A stretch of 64,000 bases of DNA. Origin: Paenibacillus xylanilyticus. GTDB taxonomy: Bacteria > Bacillota > Bacilli > Paenibacillales > Paenibacillaceae. Made by a program: the position numbers and the translations under genes. The notes under the pieces are model-generated. The model did no database searches. It saw only the letters and a list, made by a program, of their open reading frames with translations, and had not been told where the DNA came from. The DNA is taken from assembly GCF_009664365.1 (NCBI RefSeq), contig NZ_CP044310.1:686001-750000 (forward strand), written 5' to 3'. Every line of letters starts with the position of its first letter. Position 1 is the stretch's first letter. This document shows, in pieces, positions 28,005-36,410 of the stretch.

Positions 28005-28421
28005 GTGGCAAGAGAGCATACTGAAGCAGGCCGTTTGGCAAATAGTAGGGCAGCCTTGGCGACAGGTCACACCTATTGGGTTATTCCAGACGGATACATA
28101 CCGCCAGATAGCCGGGGCTCGCTGGAGAGTCATGAGAGCATCTGTGTTCTCAATACCGGTCGGGAGGAGGCGGTACTCGATATAACCATCTTCTTTGAAG
28201 ACAGGGAACCGATCGAGAACATAGAAGCGAGCGTACCGGGAAGAAGAACCAGACATATCCGTACGGCATCACTTCATGCCGGAGAGCAGTCTATTCCCTC
28301 TGGTGTGCCGTATGCCATCACCGTTTCCAGTAATGTACCTGTCATCATTCAATACAGTCGTTTGGATACCACACAGCCCGAACTGGCACTGATGAGTGTC
28401 ATGGCTTTTCCCCTGACTTAA
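28005..28421 (+). CDS. Sensory rhodopsin transducer (ASRT) family protein
   Basis: The 138-residue protein matches the family of the Anabaena sensory rhodopsin transducer over nearly its whole length: YWVIPDGYIPPDSRG, SHESICVLNTG, ITIFFEDREP, VPGRRTRHIR, VSSNVPVIIQYSRLDTTQPE and a short tail. In Anabaena the homologue is a soluble beta-sandwich tetramer; several relatives occur in bacteria without rhodopsin and probably bind sugars or other small ligands. GTG 28005 follows AGAGGGGG by seven bases. It is the last gene of the transporter-esterase operon, ahead of a strong terminator, and no rhodopsin gene is in the window. A role in sugar sensing or handling is inference. Confidence 0.85.
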   Translation: MAREHTEAGRLANSRAALATGHTYWVIPDGYIPPDSRGSLESHESICVLNTGREEAVLDITIFFEDREPIENIEASVPGRRTRHIRTASLHAGEQSIPSGVPYAITVSSNVPVIIQYSRLDTTQPELALMSVMAFPLT

Positions 28422-28435
28422 ATTTGCATGCCAAG

Positions 28436-28480
28436 ACGACGAGCCACCTTGCAACTACTGCAGGTGGCTCGTCGTTTTTT
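28436..28480 (+). terminator. Intrinsic terminator ending the pectin-type operon
   Basis: ACGACGAGCCACCT pairs perfectly with AGGTGGCTCGTCGT, followed by TTTTT. It also separates the operon from the convergent germination genes. Confidence 0.93.
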
Positions 28481-28486
28481 CATATA

Positions 28487-29644
28487 TCACTCCGTGTATT
28501 TGTATGTGCTGGCATTTAGGATTTTCACATGGACTTTCACTTTTCCAAGTTTGAATCGTTTGATAGGATCTGCCCGGTTCTGAACCTGCTCTTTCCATAG
28601 AGCGAGATCATGACGATACAGATGTTCCACCAGCCCGTAAGAATCGATCTGGCGTGATTTGGTTTTTTCGAACGTATCACGGATTTCGGACTCAATCTGT
28701 TTCCCGGCGGCTTCCTCCATCGTTTGGGGAGACTGGTGAGGGCCATGTTCTTCAACGATGATCCCTTCTGCCGAAGTAACGAGGTCGAAGGTGACCCCGC
28801 TTCCTTCCTTTCTTGCTGAAATTTTGGTATGCGGGTCATGCAGTTTCAGTGTCAGATCTGGCGTCTTACCTCCATTCTTGTATACGTACAATGGATACCG
28901 GTAGACATGTTCATAATTCACGAATCGGGTACCATTCGCTTCCTCGCCCGTCACTTTGCCTTGACTGGTGCCGTTTGAAATGACAAAAAATCCATCCGTT
29001 TTGATTAGAGGGGGATTCTTATCCCCATTAGACCAGGTTTGGTTCCTGTTCGTTATGGATGGTAACAGAATGACCGAAGCGGGTTCGCGAAATCCATCAA
29101 GAAGCTGATGAAGACGGATCGGTTCGAAGGAAGAGAACTGCTTATACAGCTTGACCGGTTCGAATAGCTCAATGGTCTGGGTGGATTGATTTAACAGGGC
29201 AGAGGGAGCAAGTACATCAGGGATGCTTTGTTCCGTACCGTAAATCCAAGGTGTATATCTCAGCTCACCGGAGTGCAGTAGTGTGTTGAAAATATCCTCG
29301 AGCTTGCCGTTCAGGGCGTTTTTCGATAAAACGATGGCCTTAACATGGGTCCACAGAGTTTGCTGCTGCGAAGTTTGATAGAGAGCGTTAATAGCCATGC
29401 TTAGTGTTGTTCCTTCGCCTCGCCCTATCCAGATCTCGCCTGCTTCCCGAGAAGTTGGTCCCTCCTGTTTGGCAATACTGGAGAAATCGATCAGCTGGGC
29501 GTAAGCGATATATTTATTATTCTCATAATCTATCCCGATTCCGGTGATGAAGTTAATGCTCTGAACCTCTTTGGAATCCCAGCAACCCGTCAGGAGGACC
29601 ATGCAGCTTATAAGCAAGCCACCCAGGGAAAGCCATCTATTCAC
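28487..29644 (-). CDS. Germinant receptor subunit C (GerAC/GerKC family lipoprotein)
   Basis: The 385-residue spore protein has a lipoprotein signal ending LTGCWDSKEVQSINFI, the hallmark of Ger(x)C proteins, then the conserved ITGIGIDYENNKY and a C-terminal domain of alternating helices and strands (DPIKRFKLGKVKVHVKI). It sits in the inner spore membrane with the A and B subunits and helps recognise germinants. GGAGGAAAC precedes a GTG start, and the GTGA overlaps the stop codon of the gerA-type gene. It is last in a gerB-gerA-gerC operon. Confidence 0.9.
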   Translation of the reverse strand: MNRWLSLGGLLISCMVLLTGCWDSKEVQSINFITGIGIDYENNKYIAYAQLIDFSSIAKQEGPTSREAGEIWIGRGEGTTLSMAINALYQTSQQQTLWTHVKAIVLSKNALNGKLEDIFNTLLHSGELRYTPWIYGTEQSIPDVLAPSALLNQSTQTIELFEPVKLYKQFSSFEPIRLHQLLDGFREPASVILLPSITNRNQTWSNGDKNPPLIKTDGFFVISNGTSQGKVTGEEANGTRFVNYEHVYRYPLYVYKNGGKTPDLTLKLHDPHTKISARKEGSGVTFDLVTSAEGIIVEEHGPHQSPQTMEEAAGKQIESEIRDTFEKTKSRQIDSYGLVEHLYRHDLALWKEQVQNRADPIKRFKLGKVKVHVKILNASTYKYTE

Positions 29645-31110
29645 GGACGTTTCCTCCGTCGGGTGGAATCCTGAGTATGAAGTGCGGCCGGACGTTTGGT
29701 CCTTTTCATGGAAGGTTTCATGGATACGGATTGGGTAAAGTCACCGGGAATATAGGGAGATACAGGAGACAAGTAGGACACGCCATAACATTCCAGAGAT
29801 ACGAGATGTACCAGTAAAGCAAATATGCCAATCATAAAACCGAATAATCCGAGGAGGGCTGACAGGACAAGCATTCCGATACGAACCTGGGCTGTAGCTC
29901 CACTCAGTACCGTATTCACCAATATGTAGCTGGAAATAACCGAGATGGCGACGGATACAATGATGGTTGGTGAAGTAATTCCGGCGCGAATAGCTGCGTC
30001 ACCAATGATAAGCCCACCTACCACGCTGACAGTCTGACCTAATGCACGCGGCAGTCTACGGCCTGCTTCGTTGAATAGCTCAAACATGAAGATCATTAGA
30101 AATGCCTCCAATGTCACTGGCAAGGGCAAGCCCATACGTGTTTCGGCTATTGTCGCCAGAAGGGGTAAAGGAATCTGCTCCACATTAAAGCTGGTTAAAC
30201 CGATATAGAAGGCTGGAAAAAAGCAGGCAATAAGCAGGCCGGAAATGCGCAGAATCCGTTCAAATGTCACAATAAAGAAAGGGGTACTCTCGTCTTCCGG
30301 TGATTTCAACTGATTAAACAGGGTTGTTGGGGCAATGATGGCTATAGGTGAACCCTCAATCAGAACAGCAAAACGCCCGTTTAAGAGTGAGTCCACGACG
30401 TAATCAGGACGCTCCGTATTATCGGTGAGCGGGAAAATACTGCGAATGCCTCCCATCATGGCACGTTCCATAATGGAAGTTCCAAGAAGGCCATCCAATT
30501 CAATCTGCTCCAGGTTTTTGCGAGCTTCCTTCAGAATTTCGGGATTAATAATGTCTCTCACATACAAGAGGGCAATAGAGGTTTGGGTTCGGCTGCCCTT
30601 CACATATTTTTCATAACACATGGAAGAGGTTTTCATTCGTTTGCGAATGAGAGCAATATTTACGCTTAATTCTTCGGTGAATCCATCACGGGGACCTTTA
30701 ATCGATGACTCAATCGCTGATTCCTCAGGATTTCGGCCTGGTATACTTGCAATATCCAGACTGCAGGATTGCTCACCGTCTCCGAAAATGAGCAGCAATT
30801 GTCCACTGAAAATCAGAAGGTTGATATTTTCTGCATCGGTAAGATCTTCTATTGGATTCAGTGTTAATCCCAATTCTTTGGGGTGGGCTTCTTCAATAAG
30901 CAAAGAATGCTCTTCCAGCCGGGGAATAATGAACTGGTTAATTTGTTTGCCATCGGTCAAGCCGTCACAATATAGCATAATTACCGACTTATCGGTTTCA
31001 TTTTTGGCAGGAAAAGTCTGAATAACGACATCCGCACAGGGATCGAATTGTTTTTTCAAAGAGGCAAGCAGTGTTTCATGGGACGTGATGTCAATCGCTT
31101 GGTGCTCCAT
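29641..31110 (-). CDS. Germinant receptor subunit A (GerA family)
   Basis: The 489-residue protein has a hydrophilic N-terminal half and a C-terminal half with about five transmembrane helices (ERILRISGLLIACFFPAFY onward). Conserved GerA phrases are TSIALLYVRDIINPE, DNTERPDYVVDSLLNGRFAV, SIVIRAGITSP-like AAIRAGITSPTIIV and LECYGVSYLSPVSPY. The A subunit forms part of the spore-membrane receptor and ion-release complex. ATG 31110 follows AGGAGGAAACATC; the frame extends upstream without a site. It overlaps the gerB-type gene start to end by 20 bases and the gerC-type gene by 4. Confidence 0.92.
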   Translation of the reverse strand: MEHQAIDITSHETLLASLKKQFDPCADVVIQTFPAKNETDKSVIMLYCDGLTDGKQINQFIIPRLEEHSLLIEEAHPKELGLTLNPIEDLTDAENINLLIFSGQLLLIFGDGEQSCSLDIASIPGRNPEESAIESSIKGPRDGFTEELSVNIALIRKRMKTSSMCYEKYVKGSRTQTSIALLYVRDIINPEILKEARKNLEQIELDGLLGTSIMERAMMGGIRSIFPLTDNTERPDYVVDSLLNGRFAVLIEGSPIAIIAPTTLFNQLKSPEDESTPFFIVTFERILRISGLLIACFFPAFYIGLTSFNVEQIPLPLLATIAETRMGLPLPVTLEAFLMIFMFELFNEAGRRLPRALGQTVSVVGGLIIGDAAIRAGITSPTIIVSVAISVISSYILVNTVLSGATAQVRIGMLVLSALLGLFGFMIGIFALLVHLVSLECYGVSYLSPVSPYIPGDFTQSVSMKPSMKRTKRPAALHTQDSTRRRKRP

Positions 31111-32197
31111 GATGTTTCCTCCTCTGATGGCGTGAACTGACGAATCCAACGGCGGTGGCAATAATGGCTAATCCGCTTAGATAAATGAGATTGATGGGAA
31201 AGACGTAATCGACCAGCAGCTTTTCGAATGTCATATCGTCCAAACGGTACAGCATGGAAAGAATAAACAAAACAGCGATCGTAACCATGCTGATTAACCT
31301 TCTGGAGGTGCTCTTAATATTCCAAATTTCTACCACAATATACATGGCAAGGCTAATTCGGGTAAATGAACCCGCCAGCCATTGATAGATCGAGAAGAAA
31401 TCGGTCTGTGCAATGTATTTGCCCAAGGAGGCAATCCGCCATTCCTCAAAAGCAGGATAACGCATTTTGGCCGCTTCAAACGGATTGAATTCTACAATAG
31501 CGCCAATGAGCGGGCCGAGTGTCAGTCCAAGGATAATAAACGCGAGCATAACATACTGCCATACACGGATTCGTTTAGCCAAGTGTGGCTGGATATACCA
31601 GATAAAGAGCAGCTCAAACATGCCTGAAAGGCTGTACATCATGCCATGGAAAACGGGTTGCCAGCCCTGTTCAAGTACAGGGAGGAGACGGCTGTAATCC
31701 TTGTATTGGGTATTTACGATTGAAACATAGATGCCAAGCACTACAACGAGAGGCAGAACGAGTCCTGCTGTAAATGCGAGCGAACGAATGCCTTTGTAGG
31801 CAGCATAGGCACAGAGCGACATAAGCGCAATACTTGTTGCCAATACCGGTGTCTCCGTCAGGTAATTGGTTTTGGCCCATGTGGTGGTATCGTGCAGGGT
31901 GAAGTAGATAACTGACAGGAAAAAAAGGCTGTTTCCGATCCGAAGGATGAAGCCCAGAGGCTTGCCCAGATGGGAAGTCAGCCATTCGTGTAAGGTTTGA
32001 TGCTGAAGAAAACGGGAGACATAGGAAAGCATAAGCGCAAATACAAGATAGGGTCCTGCCGATAACAGGACCGAAAGCCAGGAGTCTCTTTTAGCCGCAC
32101 TTAACAAGGCAGGAATGATCAGGACGTGGCTAATCAGACCGACAGATAACATGATTAACATCAAGGCTTGCAAAAAAGAAGGTTGTCTAGGTTTCAT
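31091..32197 (-). CDS. Germinant receptor subunit B (GerB/spore permease family)
   Basis: The 368-residue protein has about ten hydrophobic helices and belongs to the APC-like spore-permease family that binds germinants such as amino acids. Motifs include ALMLIMLSVGLISHVLII at the start and FNPFEAAKMRYPAFEEWRI in the later half. It is the first gene of the operon, so the order is gerB-gerA-gerC, which is unusual; A-B-C or A-C-B are common. The start lies just after AAAGGGGACC. No clear sporulation promoter was found within 120 bases upstream. Confidence 0.9.
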   Translation of the reverse strand: MKPRQPSFLQALMLIMLSVGLISHVLIIPALLSAAKRDSWLSVLLSAGPYLVFALMLSYVSRFLQHQTLHEWLTSHLGKPLGFILRIGNSLFFLSVIYFTLHDTTTWAKTNYLTETPVLATSIALMSLCAYAAYKGIRSLAFTAGLVLPLVVVLGIYVSIVNTQYKDYSRLLPVLEQGWQPVFHGMMYSLSGMFELLFIWYIQPHLAKRIRVWQYVMLAFIILGLTLGPLIGAIVEFNPFEAAKMRYPAFEEWRIASLGKYIAQTDFFSIYQWLAGSFTRISLAMYIVVEIWNIKSTSRRLISMVTIAVLFILSMLYRLDDMTFEKLLVDYVFPINLIYLSGLAIIATAVGFVSSRHQRRKHHGAPSD

Positions 32198-32319
32198 GCG
32201 GAGGGGTCCCCTTTTCGCGATAGACTATCCTCAGCATTGTTAACGTGATTGGGTTGCTTCATACAGTGAATAGTTAAGTTGATGTATCCCATGCTGTATT
32301 TCAGGTTTGTTCCTTAACT

Positions 32320-33315
32320 TCACAGATCAAAATAACGAATCCCCATCGCTTCTCGTACTTCATGCATCGTTTCCCGCGCGACTTTGCGAGCCTGACGAGT
32401 ACCCTCGACAAGGATTTCTTTCACCTCATTCCCGCGCTGCTCATAGTAAGCACGCCGCTCACGAAAGGGTGAGAGCAAATCGTTAATCGCAGTGCCGGCC
32501 AAATGCTTGCAATCGCTGCATCCAATGAAACCCTGGCTGCAGCTGGCATGAATTTCTTCAGCGTACTCCTTCCGGAATAACTGATGGTATGCAAATACCG
32601 GGCAGATATCGGGATGGCCTGGGTCGGTACGATGGACACGTGCAGGATCGGTCTTGGCCTTGGTCAGTTTGGCATGCACATCATCCGGACTCGCATTCAA
32701 GGAGATAGCGTTGCCCATACTCTTGCTCATTTTGCCGATCCCATCGAGTCCGCCAAGCCGCTCACCAGTCAAAATGCGTGGTTCAGGCAAAACAGGAGCG
32801 TAGAGCTCATTAAATCTCCGGACCAGTTTGCGTGCAGTCTCAACATGTGGAATCTGGTCTTCACCTGCCGGAACGAGTGTCGCTTTGCAGAATGCAATAT
32901 CAGCGGCCTGACTGACCGGATAGCCCAAGAAACCGTAGTACAGATCCGTATATCCGCGATCACGCGCTTCCGTTTTGATGGTGGGGTTGTGCCGAAGCGT
33001 GTTCACGGTGACAAACATGGAGAAGATCACCGTTAATTCCGCAATCTCCGGAATCATGGATTGAATGAACAGTGTGGCTTGGTTAGGATCAATACCTACA
33101 GCGAGATAATCGAGAGTCACTTGATGGACACTGTCTGCAATCAACCCTGGCTGATCATAGTGGGTGGTTAAGGCCTGCACATCTGCCAGTAAAATATAGG
33201 TCTTGTATTCATTTTGCAATTGCACCCGGCTGCGCAGGCTGCCCACGTAATGGCCGAGGTGAAGCTGCCCCGTGGTTCGGTCTCCAGTTAAAATAACATC
33301 CTTGCTCATATTCAT
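32320..33315 (-). CDS. trpS: Tryptophanyl-tRNA synthetase
   Basis: TrpRS charges tRNA-Trp. The 331-residue class I synthetase shows a HIGH-type motif in TTGQLHLGHYVGSL near residue 15 and the KMSKS loop as IGKMSKSMGNAI near residue 195. AAAGGAGAATG precedes the ATG at 33315. A T-box leader with Trp specifier lies upstream, so expression rises when uncharged tRNA-Trp accumulates. CSDCKHLAG near the end contains closely spaced cysteines seen in one branch of TrpRS, perhaps metal-binding. It stands alone, head-to-tail with the germination operon. Confidence 0.97.
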   Translation of the reverse strand: MNMSKDVILTGDRTTGQLHLGHYVGSLRSRVQLQNEYKTYILLADVQALTTHYDQPGLIADSVHQVTLDYLAVGIDPNQATLFIQSMIPEIAELTVIFSMFVTVNTLRHNPTIKTEARDRGYTDLYYGFLGYPVSQAADIAFCKATLVPAGEDQIPHVETARKLVRRFNELYAPVLPEPRILTGERLGGLDGIGKMSKSMGNAISLNASPDDVHAKLTKAKTDPARVHRTDPGHPDICPVFAYHQLFRKEYAEEIHASCSQGFIGCSDCKHLAGTAINDLLSPFRERRAYYEQRGNEVKEILVEGTRQARKVARETMHEVREAMGIRYFDL

Positions 33316-33426
33316 GGTTCATTCTCCTTTGATTTTGGATTTGTTCGAGCATTCTAATCTGCTGACGCCACCAGCCATCTTCCACGACCATCACCCCCTT
33401 TCAGCCTGTTACAGTATGCAGGTATC

Positions 33427-33822
33427 AAAAAAAGCCTCGTCTTTCATCCTGATTCCCGTGAGGGAACAGAATAGAAGGACGAAGCTTGTGCTTCGCGGTG
33501 CCACCTTAATTGGCCGCTGGTTGCGGCCCGCTTGGAGATACGGATCAAGATTGATGGTCAGGCTGATTGAAAAACCAGACCGGAACCAGCATATCTATCG
33601 ATCGATATCCTGTCCGTGGATAACGGCTGAACATGCCGCCTTGCCTACTTACCGTTCTGCACCCCGATTACAGGATACAGGCCGTGTTCAGCTTGGAACT
33701 CCGAAGCCCATTTCCATACGACCCGTGCACCGGCTTCCACCATCCGCCGGCTCTCTGGAGCACGCTGTCGTATGTACTTCACTTCATCATCGTTGATAAC
33801 GTCCGTTTACAATTTTTCACAT
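33427..33822 (-). ncRNA. T-box riboswitch (tRNA-Trp) ahead of trpS
   Basis: Reading the minus strand, stem I starts with GAAGTA, followed by CATACGAC pairing with GTCGTATG; the internal loop on the other side is GAAATGGG closed by CTTC, which places codon TGG (33710-33708) as Trp specifier. The T-box bulge GGTGGCACCGCG at 33507-33495 offers UGGC, complementary to the GCCA end expected for tRNA-Trp. A terminator hairpin (CTTCGTCC with GACGAGG arms, 33487-33433) ends in a T-run. Uncharged tRNA-Trp should stabilise read-through. Confidence 0.93.
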
Positions 33823-33849
33823 TGTATCATGCTTTGATTTTACTGACCA
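33821..33849 (-). promoter_or_regulatory. Predicted promoter of the trpS T-box transcript
   Basis: On the minus strand TGGTCA, 17 bases, TACAAT form a plausible sigma-A promoter. Most of it lies inside the last codons of the upstream exporter gene. Confidence 0.55.
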
Positions 33850-34762
33850 GCCTGTGTTTTTTGCCGCTCATATTGGTTCCGAGTACACCTGCAATAATCA
33901 GGATCGCTCCGATAACATGGTAACTGCTGACGGGTTCATGCAAAATCCAGGCGCCACCCGCGATGGAAATCAAGGTGGAGAAGTTGCTGAATACACTCAT
34001 CTTCGAAGCTTCCAGATGGGTCAACGCGTAGCTGGACAGCAGAGTCGAAATCATGGTGGAGAGGATGGCCAGATAGGCCAGCGCCCCTAGATAAGATTCA
34101 TCCCTGAGAGGTTCTACATAATCGCTTATTGTACCGCTGGATAGATGACGGATGACGGCAGAGACGTTAAAGACAAGACAACCGACGAGCAGGGTAACCC
34201 ACGTTAATTCCATCGGCTTATACTTCTGGGTGAGCGGTCTGGCAAGCACGCCATACCCTGCAAAGCAAACCGTGGAGAGCAGCAGCAGGGCAATTCCTTT
34301 GAAATTACCTGAAGTCATTCCGCTGCCTTTCATCAGGAAGATGAAGACCACTCCGGCAACAGAAAGAAGCAGGAATAGCTTTTGCAGCACAGATGTCCGT
34401 TCTTTCAAGAATACTGAAGCCAGAATAAGGGTGAAGACAGGGGCCATGGCCTGAATGATTCCGGCCTCGGATGAATTGGATGATACAAGCCCAAAGGCCT
34501 GAAAGGCAAAAAACAAAACCGGCGAGAGCAGACCGAGCGGTATGATTCGCCATAGATCCCGCAGTGTGAGCCGGATTTCGATCCATCCCAGGACAACCGG
34601 AATGCTAACGACGAGAAGGGATAGGGCGAACCGATGTGCAAGCACATCCATCGGGTGTGCCACATGGACGGTCATTTTGACAAACAGAAATGATAAACCA
34701 ATGATAGCCGCATACAATACGGCTGCGGTATAGGCATAAGCCTGGGTACGTGTCGTATTCAT
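33827..34762 (-). CDS. EamA-family transporter (drug/metabolite exporter)
   Basis: The 311-residue protein has ten predicted helices in two EamA repeats (about residues 10-140 and 155-295), with typical AMAPVFTLILASVFLKERTS and GGAWILHEPVSSYHVIGAI. Such proteins export metabolites, often amino acids or cofactors. GGAGGAACATT precedes the ATG. A MocR regulator is encoded divergently 172 bases away with repeated GGTACA sites between, so the pair is probably regulator and target. The substrate is unknown; MocR control suggests a PLP- or amine-linked one. Confidence 0.87.
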   Translation of the reverse strand: MNTTRTQAYAYTAAVLYAAIIGLSFLFVKMTVHVAHPMDVLAHRFALSLLVVSIPVVLGWIEIRLTLRDLWRIIPLGLLSPVLFFAFQAFGLVSSNSSEAGIIQAMAPVFTLILASVFLKERTSVLQKLFLLLSVAGVVFIFLMKGSGMTSGNFKGIALLLLSTVCFAGYGVLARPLTQKYKPMELTWVTLLVGCLVFNVSAVIRHLSSGTISDYVEPLRDESYLGALAYLAILSTMISTLLSSYALTHLEASKMSVFSNFSTLISIAGGAWILHEPVSSYHVIGAILIIAGVLGTNMSGKKHRLVSKIKA

Positions 34763-34872
34763 AATGTTCCTCCATATAGCCTGATTATGTTGATTGGACT
34801 AGGCAAAGACATTGATTGTTATCACGTCCTGTAAGATCTTTGCTTTATTCAATATACGGTCAGTTCAGTCAT

Positions 34873-34910
34873 GGTACAATGATGAAAAGTAGAGATTGTA
34901 CCGGTACAGT
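34873..34910. promoter_or_regulatory. Three GGTACA half-sites between the exporter and the MocR gene
   Basis: GGTACAAT (34873-34880), ATTGTACC (34895-34902) and GGTACAGT (34903-34910) form a direct-plus-inverted set. The first contains TACAAT, a probable -10 of the regulator gene. This is a good candidate operator for the MocR protein. Confidence 0.6.
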
Positions 34911-34934
34911 TATGTGGAAAGGAAAATTTAATAT

Positions 34935-36314
34935 ATGAAAAAATATGAAATAATCGCAGAGTCGCTGCAGCGTTGGATACAGGAGCAGCTGCAACAGCGG
35001 GGGCATCAGCAGTGGATGGACAAGGGAATCAAACTTCCGGCAGTGCGTGTGCTGGCTGAACAATATCAATGCAGTGTAAGCACGGCGATTCGTGCGTATC
35101 AATGGCTTGAGCAGCGACATCTGGTGTATGCCGTCCCTCAGTCGGGATATTACGCTGTCCAGAACGGAGTGGGGGCAGAGGATGTGGACTGGAAAGAGCC
35201 GCTGGACTTCGCTTCTGCTGCTCCCGATCCCCGTGTATTTCCGTATTCCGATTTTCGTCATTGTGTTGATCAGGCGATGGAGAACAATCAGGCGGAGTTG
35301 TTTCTGTATGGTACGGAGCAAGGATTGCCATCCCTGATTCATTTGTTACAGAGGCAATTCGCCGATTATCAGGTGTTTGCCCCTGCGGAACAGTTCTTTA
35401 TTACATCTGGCGTGCAGCAGGCGCTCGCTGTAATGGCCCTGATGGCTTTTCCGAATGGCAAGAGACGGGTGCTGATTGAGCTACCAAGCTATCATCTTAT
35501 GCCGTCCCTGCTGGAAGGGCTGAATGTACCATTTACGGGAGTAAGACGAACGCTGGAAGGTCTTGATTGGGAGTCGCTGGAACGGCAATTTGGTGAAGGC
35601 GATATTAAATTCTTTTACGTCATGCCACGCTTTCACAATCCGCTGGGGACATCCATGACTTTAGCCGAGAAGAAGAGATTAATTAAGCTGGCCGAACGAT
35701 ATGACGTGTACTTGGTGGAGGACGATTATTTAGCCGATTTGGAGGAAAATACAAAACAGGACCCGCTATTTTCTTACGATACTGTAGGCAGGGTTATCTA
35801 TTTGAAAAGCTACTCCAAAATTCTGTTTCCCGGCCTGCGCATTGGTGTAGCTGTCCTTCCCGCGGCTCTTGCTCCTTCGTTCGGGAGACACAAAAAAATG
35901 CTGGATATCGACACCTCGGTGCTGTCCCAGGCTGCACTGGAGGTCTATATTCGCAATGGCATGTTTGCACATCACGGGAAAGTCATTCGCAGTCGTTATG
36001 CAGCCCGGATGCAGAAGGTTCATGAGCAGCTGGCTGCCGATCCGGAGTTTAGTCCCTTTGCCAATGCTCCGCGAACAGGGGGGGAGCATACCGTGCTGCC
36101 ACTAGCCGGCAATATGCCGCTTGGCGTGTTGTTATCAAGGCTGGAAGAACGCGGAGTAATAGCAGGTACAACCGAGCGTTATTACCCTGAGGGAACGCAG
36201 CAGGATAAAATGCTTAGGCTGAATATATCCAATGTGCCGAAGCAGCGGATTGAGGAGGGTATGCGGATCATTCGTGAAGAGATCGTCAAGCTGCAAAGCG
36301 GTAAGATGAAGTGA
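34935..36314 (+). CDS. MocR-family transcriptional regulator (GntR HTH fused to aminotransferase-like domain)
   Basis: The N-terminal GntR winged helix (KLPAVRVLAEQYQCSVSTAI, residues about 34-53) is followed by a fold-type I aminotransferase domain: FFITSGVQQALAVMALM, FYVMPRFHNPLGTSM, LVEDDYLADL and the PLP lysine in VIYLKSYSKILFPGLRIG near residue 300. Such fused proteins sense PLP or amino compounds and regulate neighbouring genes. Length (459) fits the family. GGAAAGGAAA lies before the ATG. It is divergent from the EamA exporter, which it probably controls. Confidence 0.92.
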   Translation: MKKYEIIAESLQRWIQEQLQQRGHQQWMDKGIKLPAVRVLAEQYQCSVSTAIRAYQWLEQRHLVYAVPQSGYYAVQNGVGAEDVDWKEPLDFASAAPDPRVFPYSDFRHCVDQAMENNQAELFLYGTEQGLPSLIHLLQRQFADYQVFAPAEQFFITSGVQQALAVMALMAFPNGKRRVLIELPSYHLMPSLLEGLNVPFTGVRRTLEGLDWESLERQFGEGDIKFFYVMPRFHNPLGTSMTLAEKKRLIKLAERYDVYLVEDDYLADLEENTKQDPLFSYDTVGRVIYLKSYSKILFPGLRIGVAVLPAALAPSFGRHKKMLDIDTSVLSQAALEVYIRNGMFAHHGKVIRSRYAARMQKVHEQLAADPEFSPFANAPRTGGEHTVLPLAGNMPLGVLLSRLEERGVIAGTTERYYPEGTQQDKMLRLNISNVPKQRIEEGMRIIREEIVKLQSGKMK

Positions 36315-36338
36315 TATATTTGCGGCCCCAAAATACAA

Positions 36339-36384
36339 AAAGGCGTGCAGCCAAGCTGAATAATCAGCCTGATTGCACGCCTTT
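36339..36384. terminator. Bidirectional terminator between the MocR gene and hemL
   Basis: AAAGGCGTGCA pairs with TGCACGCCTTT, with a second inner helix (AGCTGA with TCAGCCT area). A-run on one side and T-run on the other suit both converging genes. Confidence 0.85.
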
Positions 36385-36410
36385 ATCTGGTTCAATTGAA
36401 ATCTTAGGAA

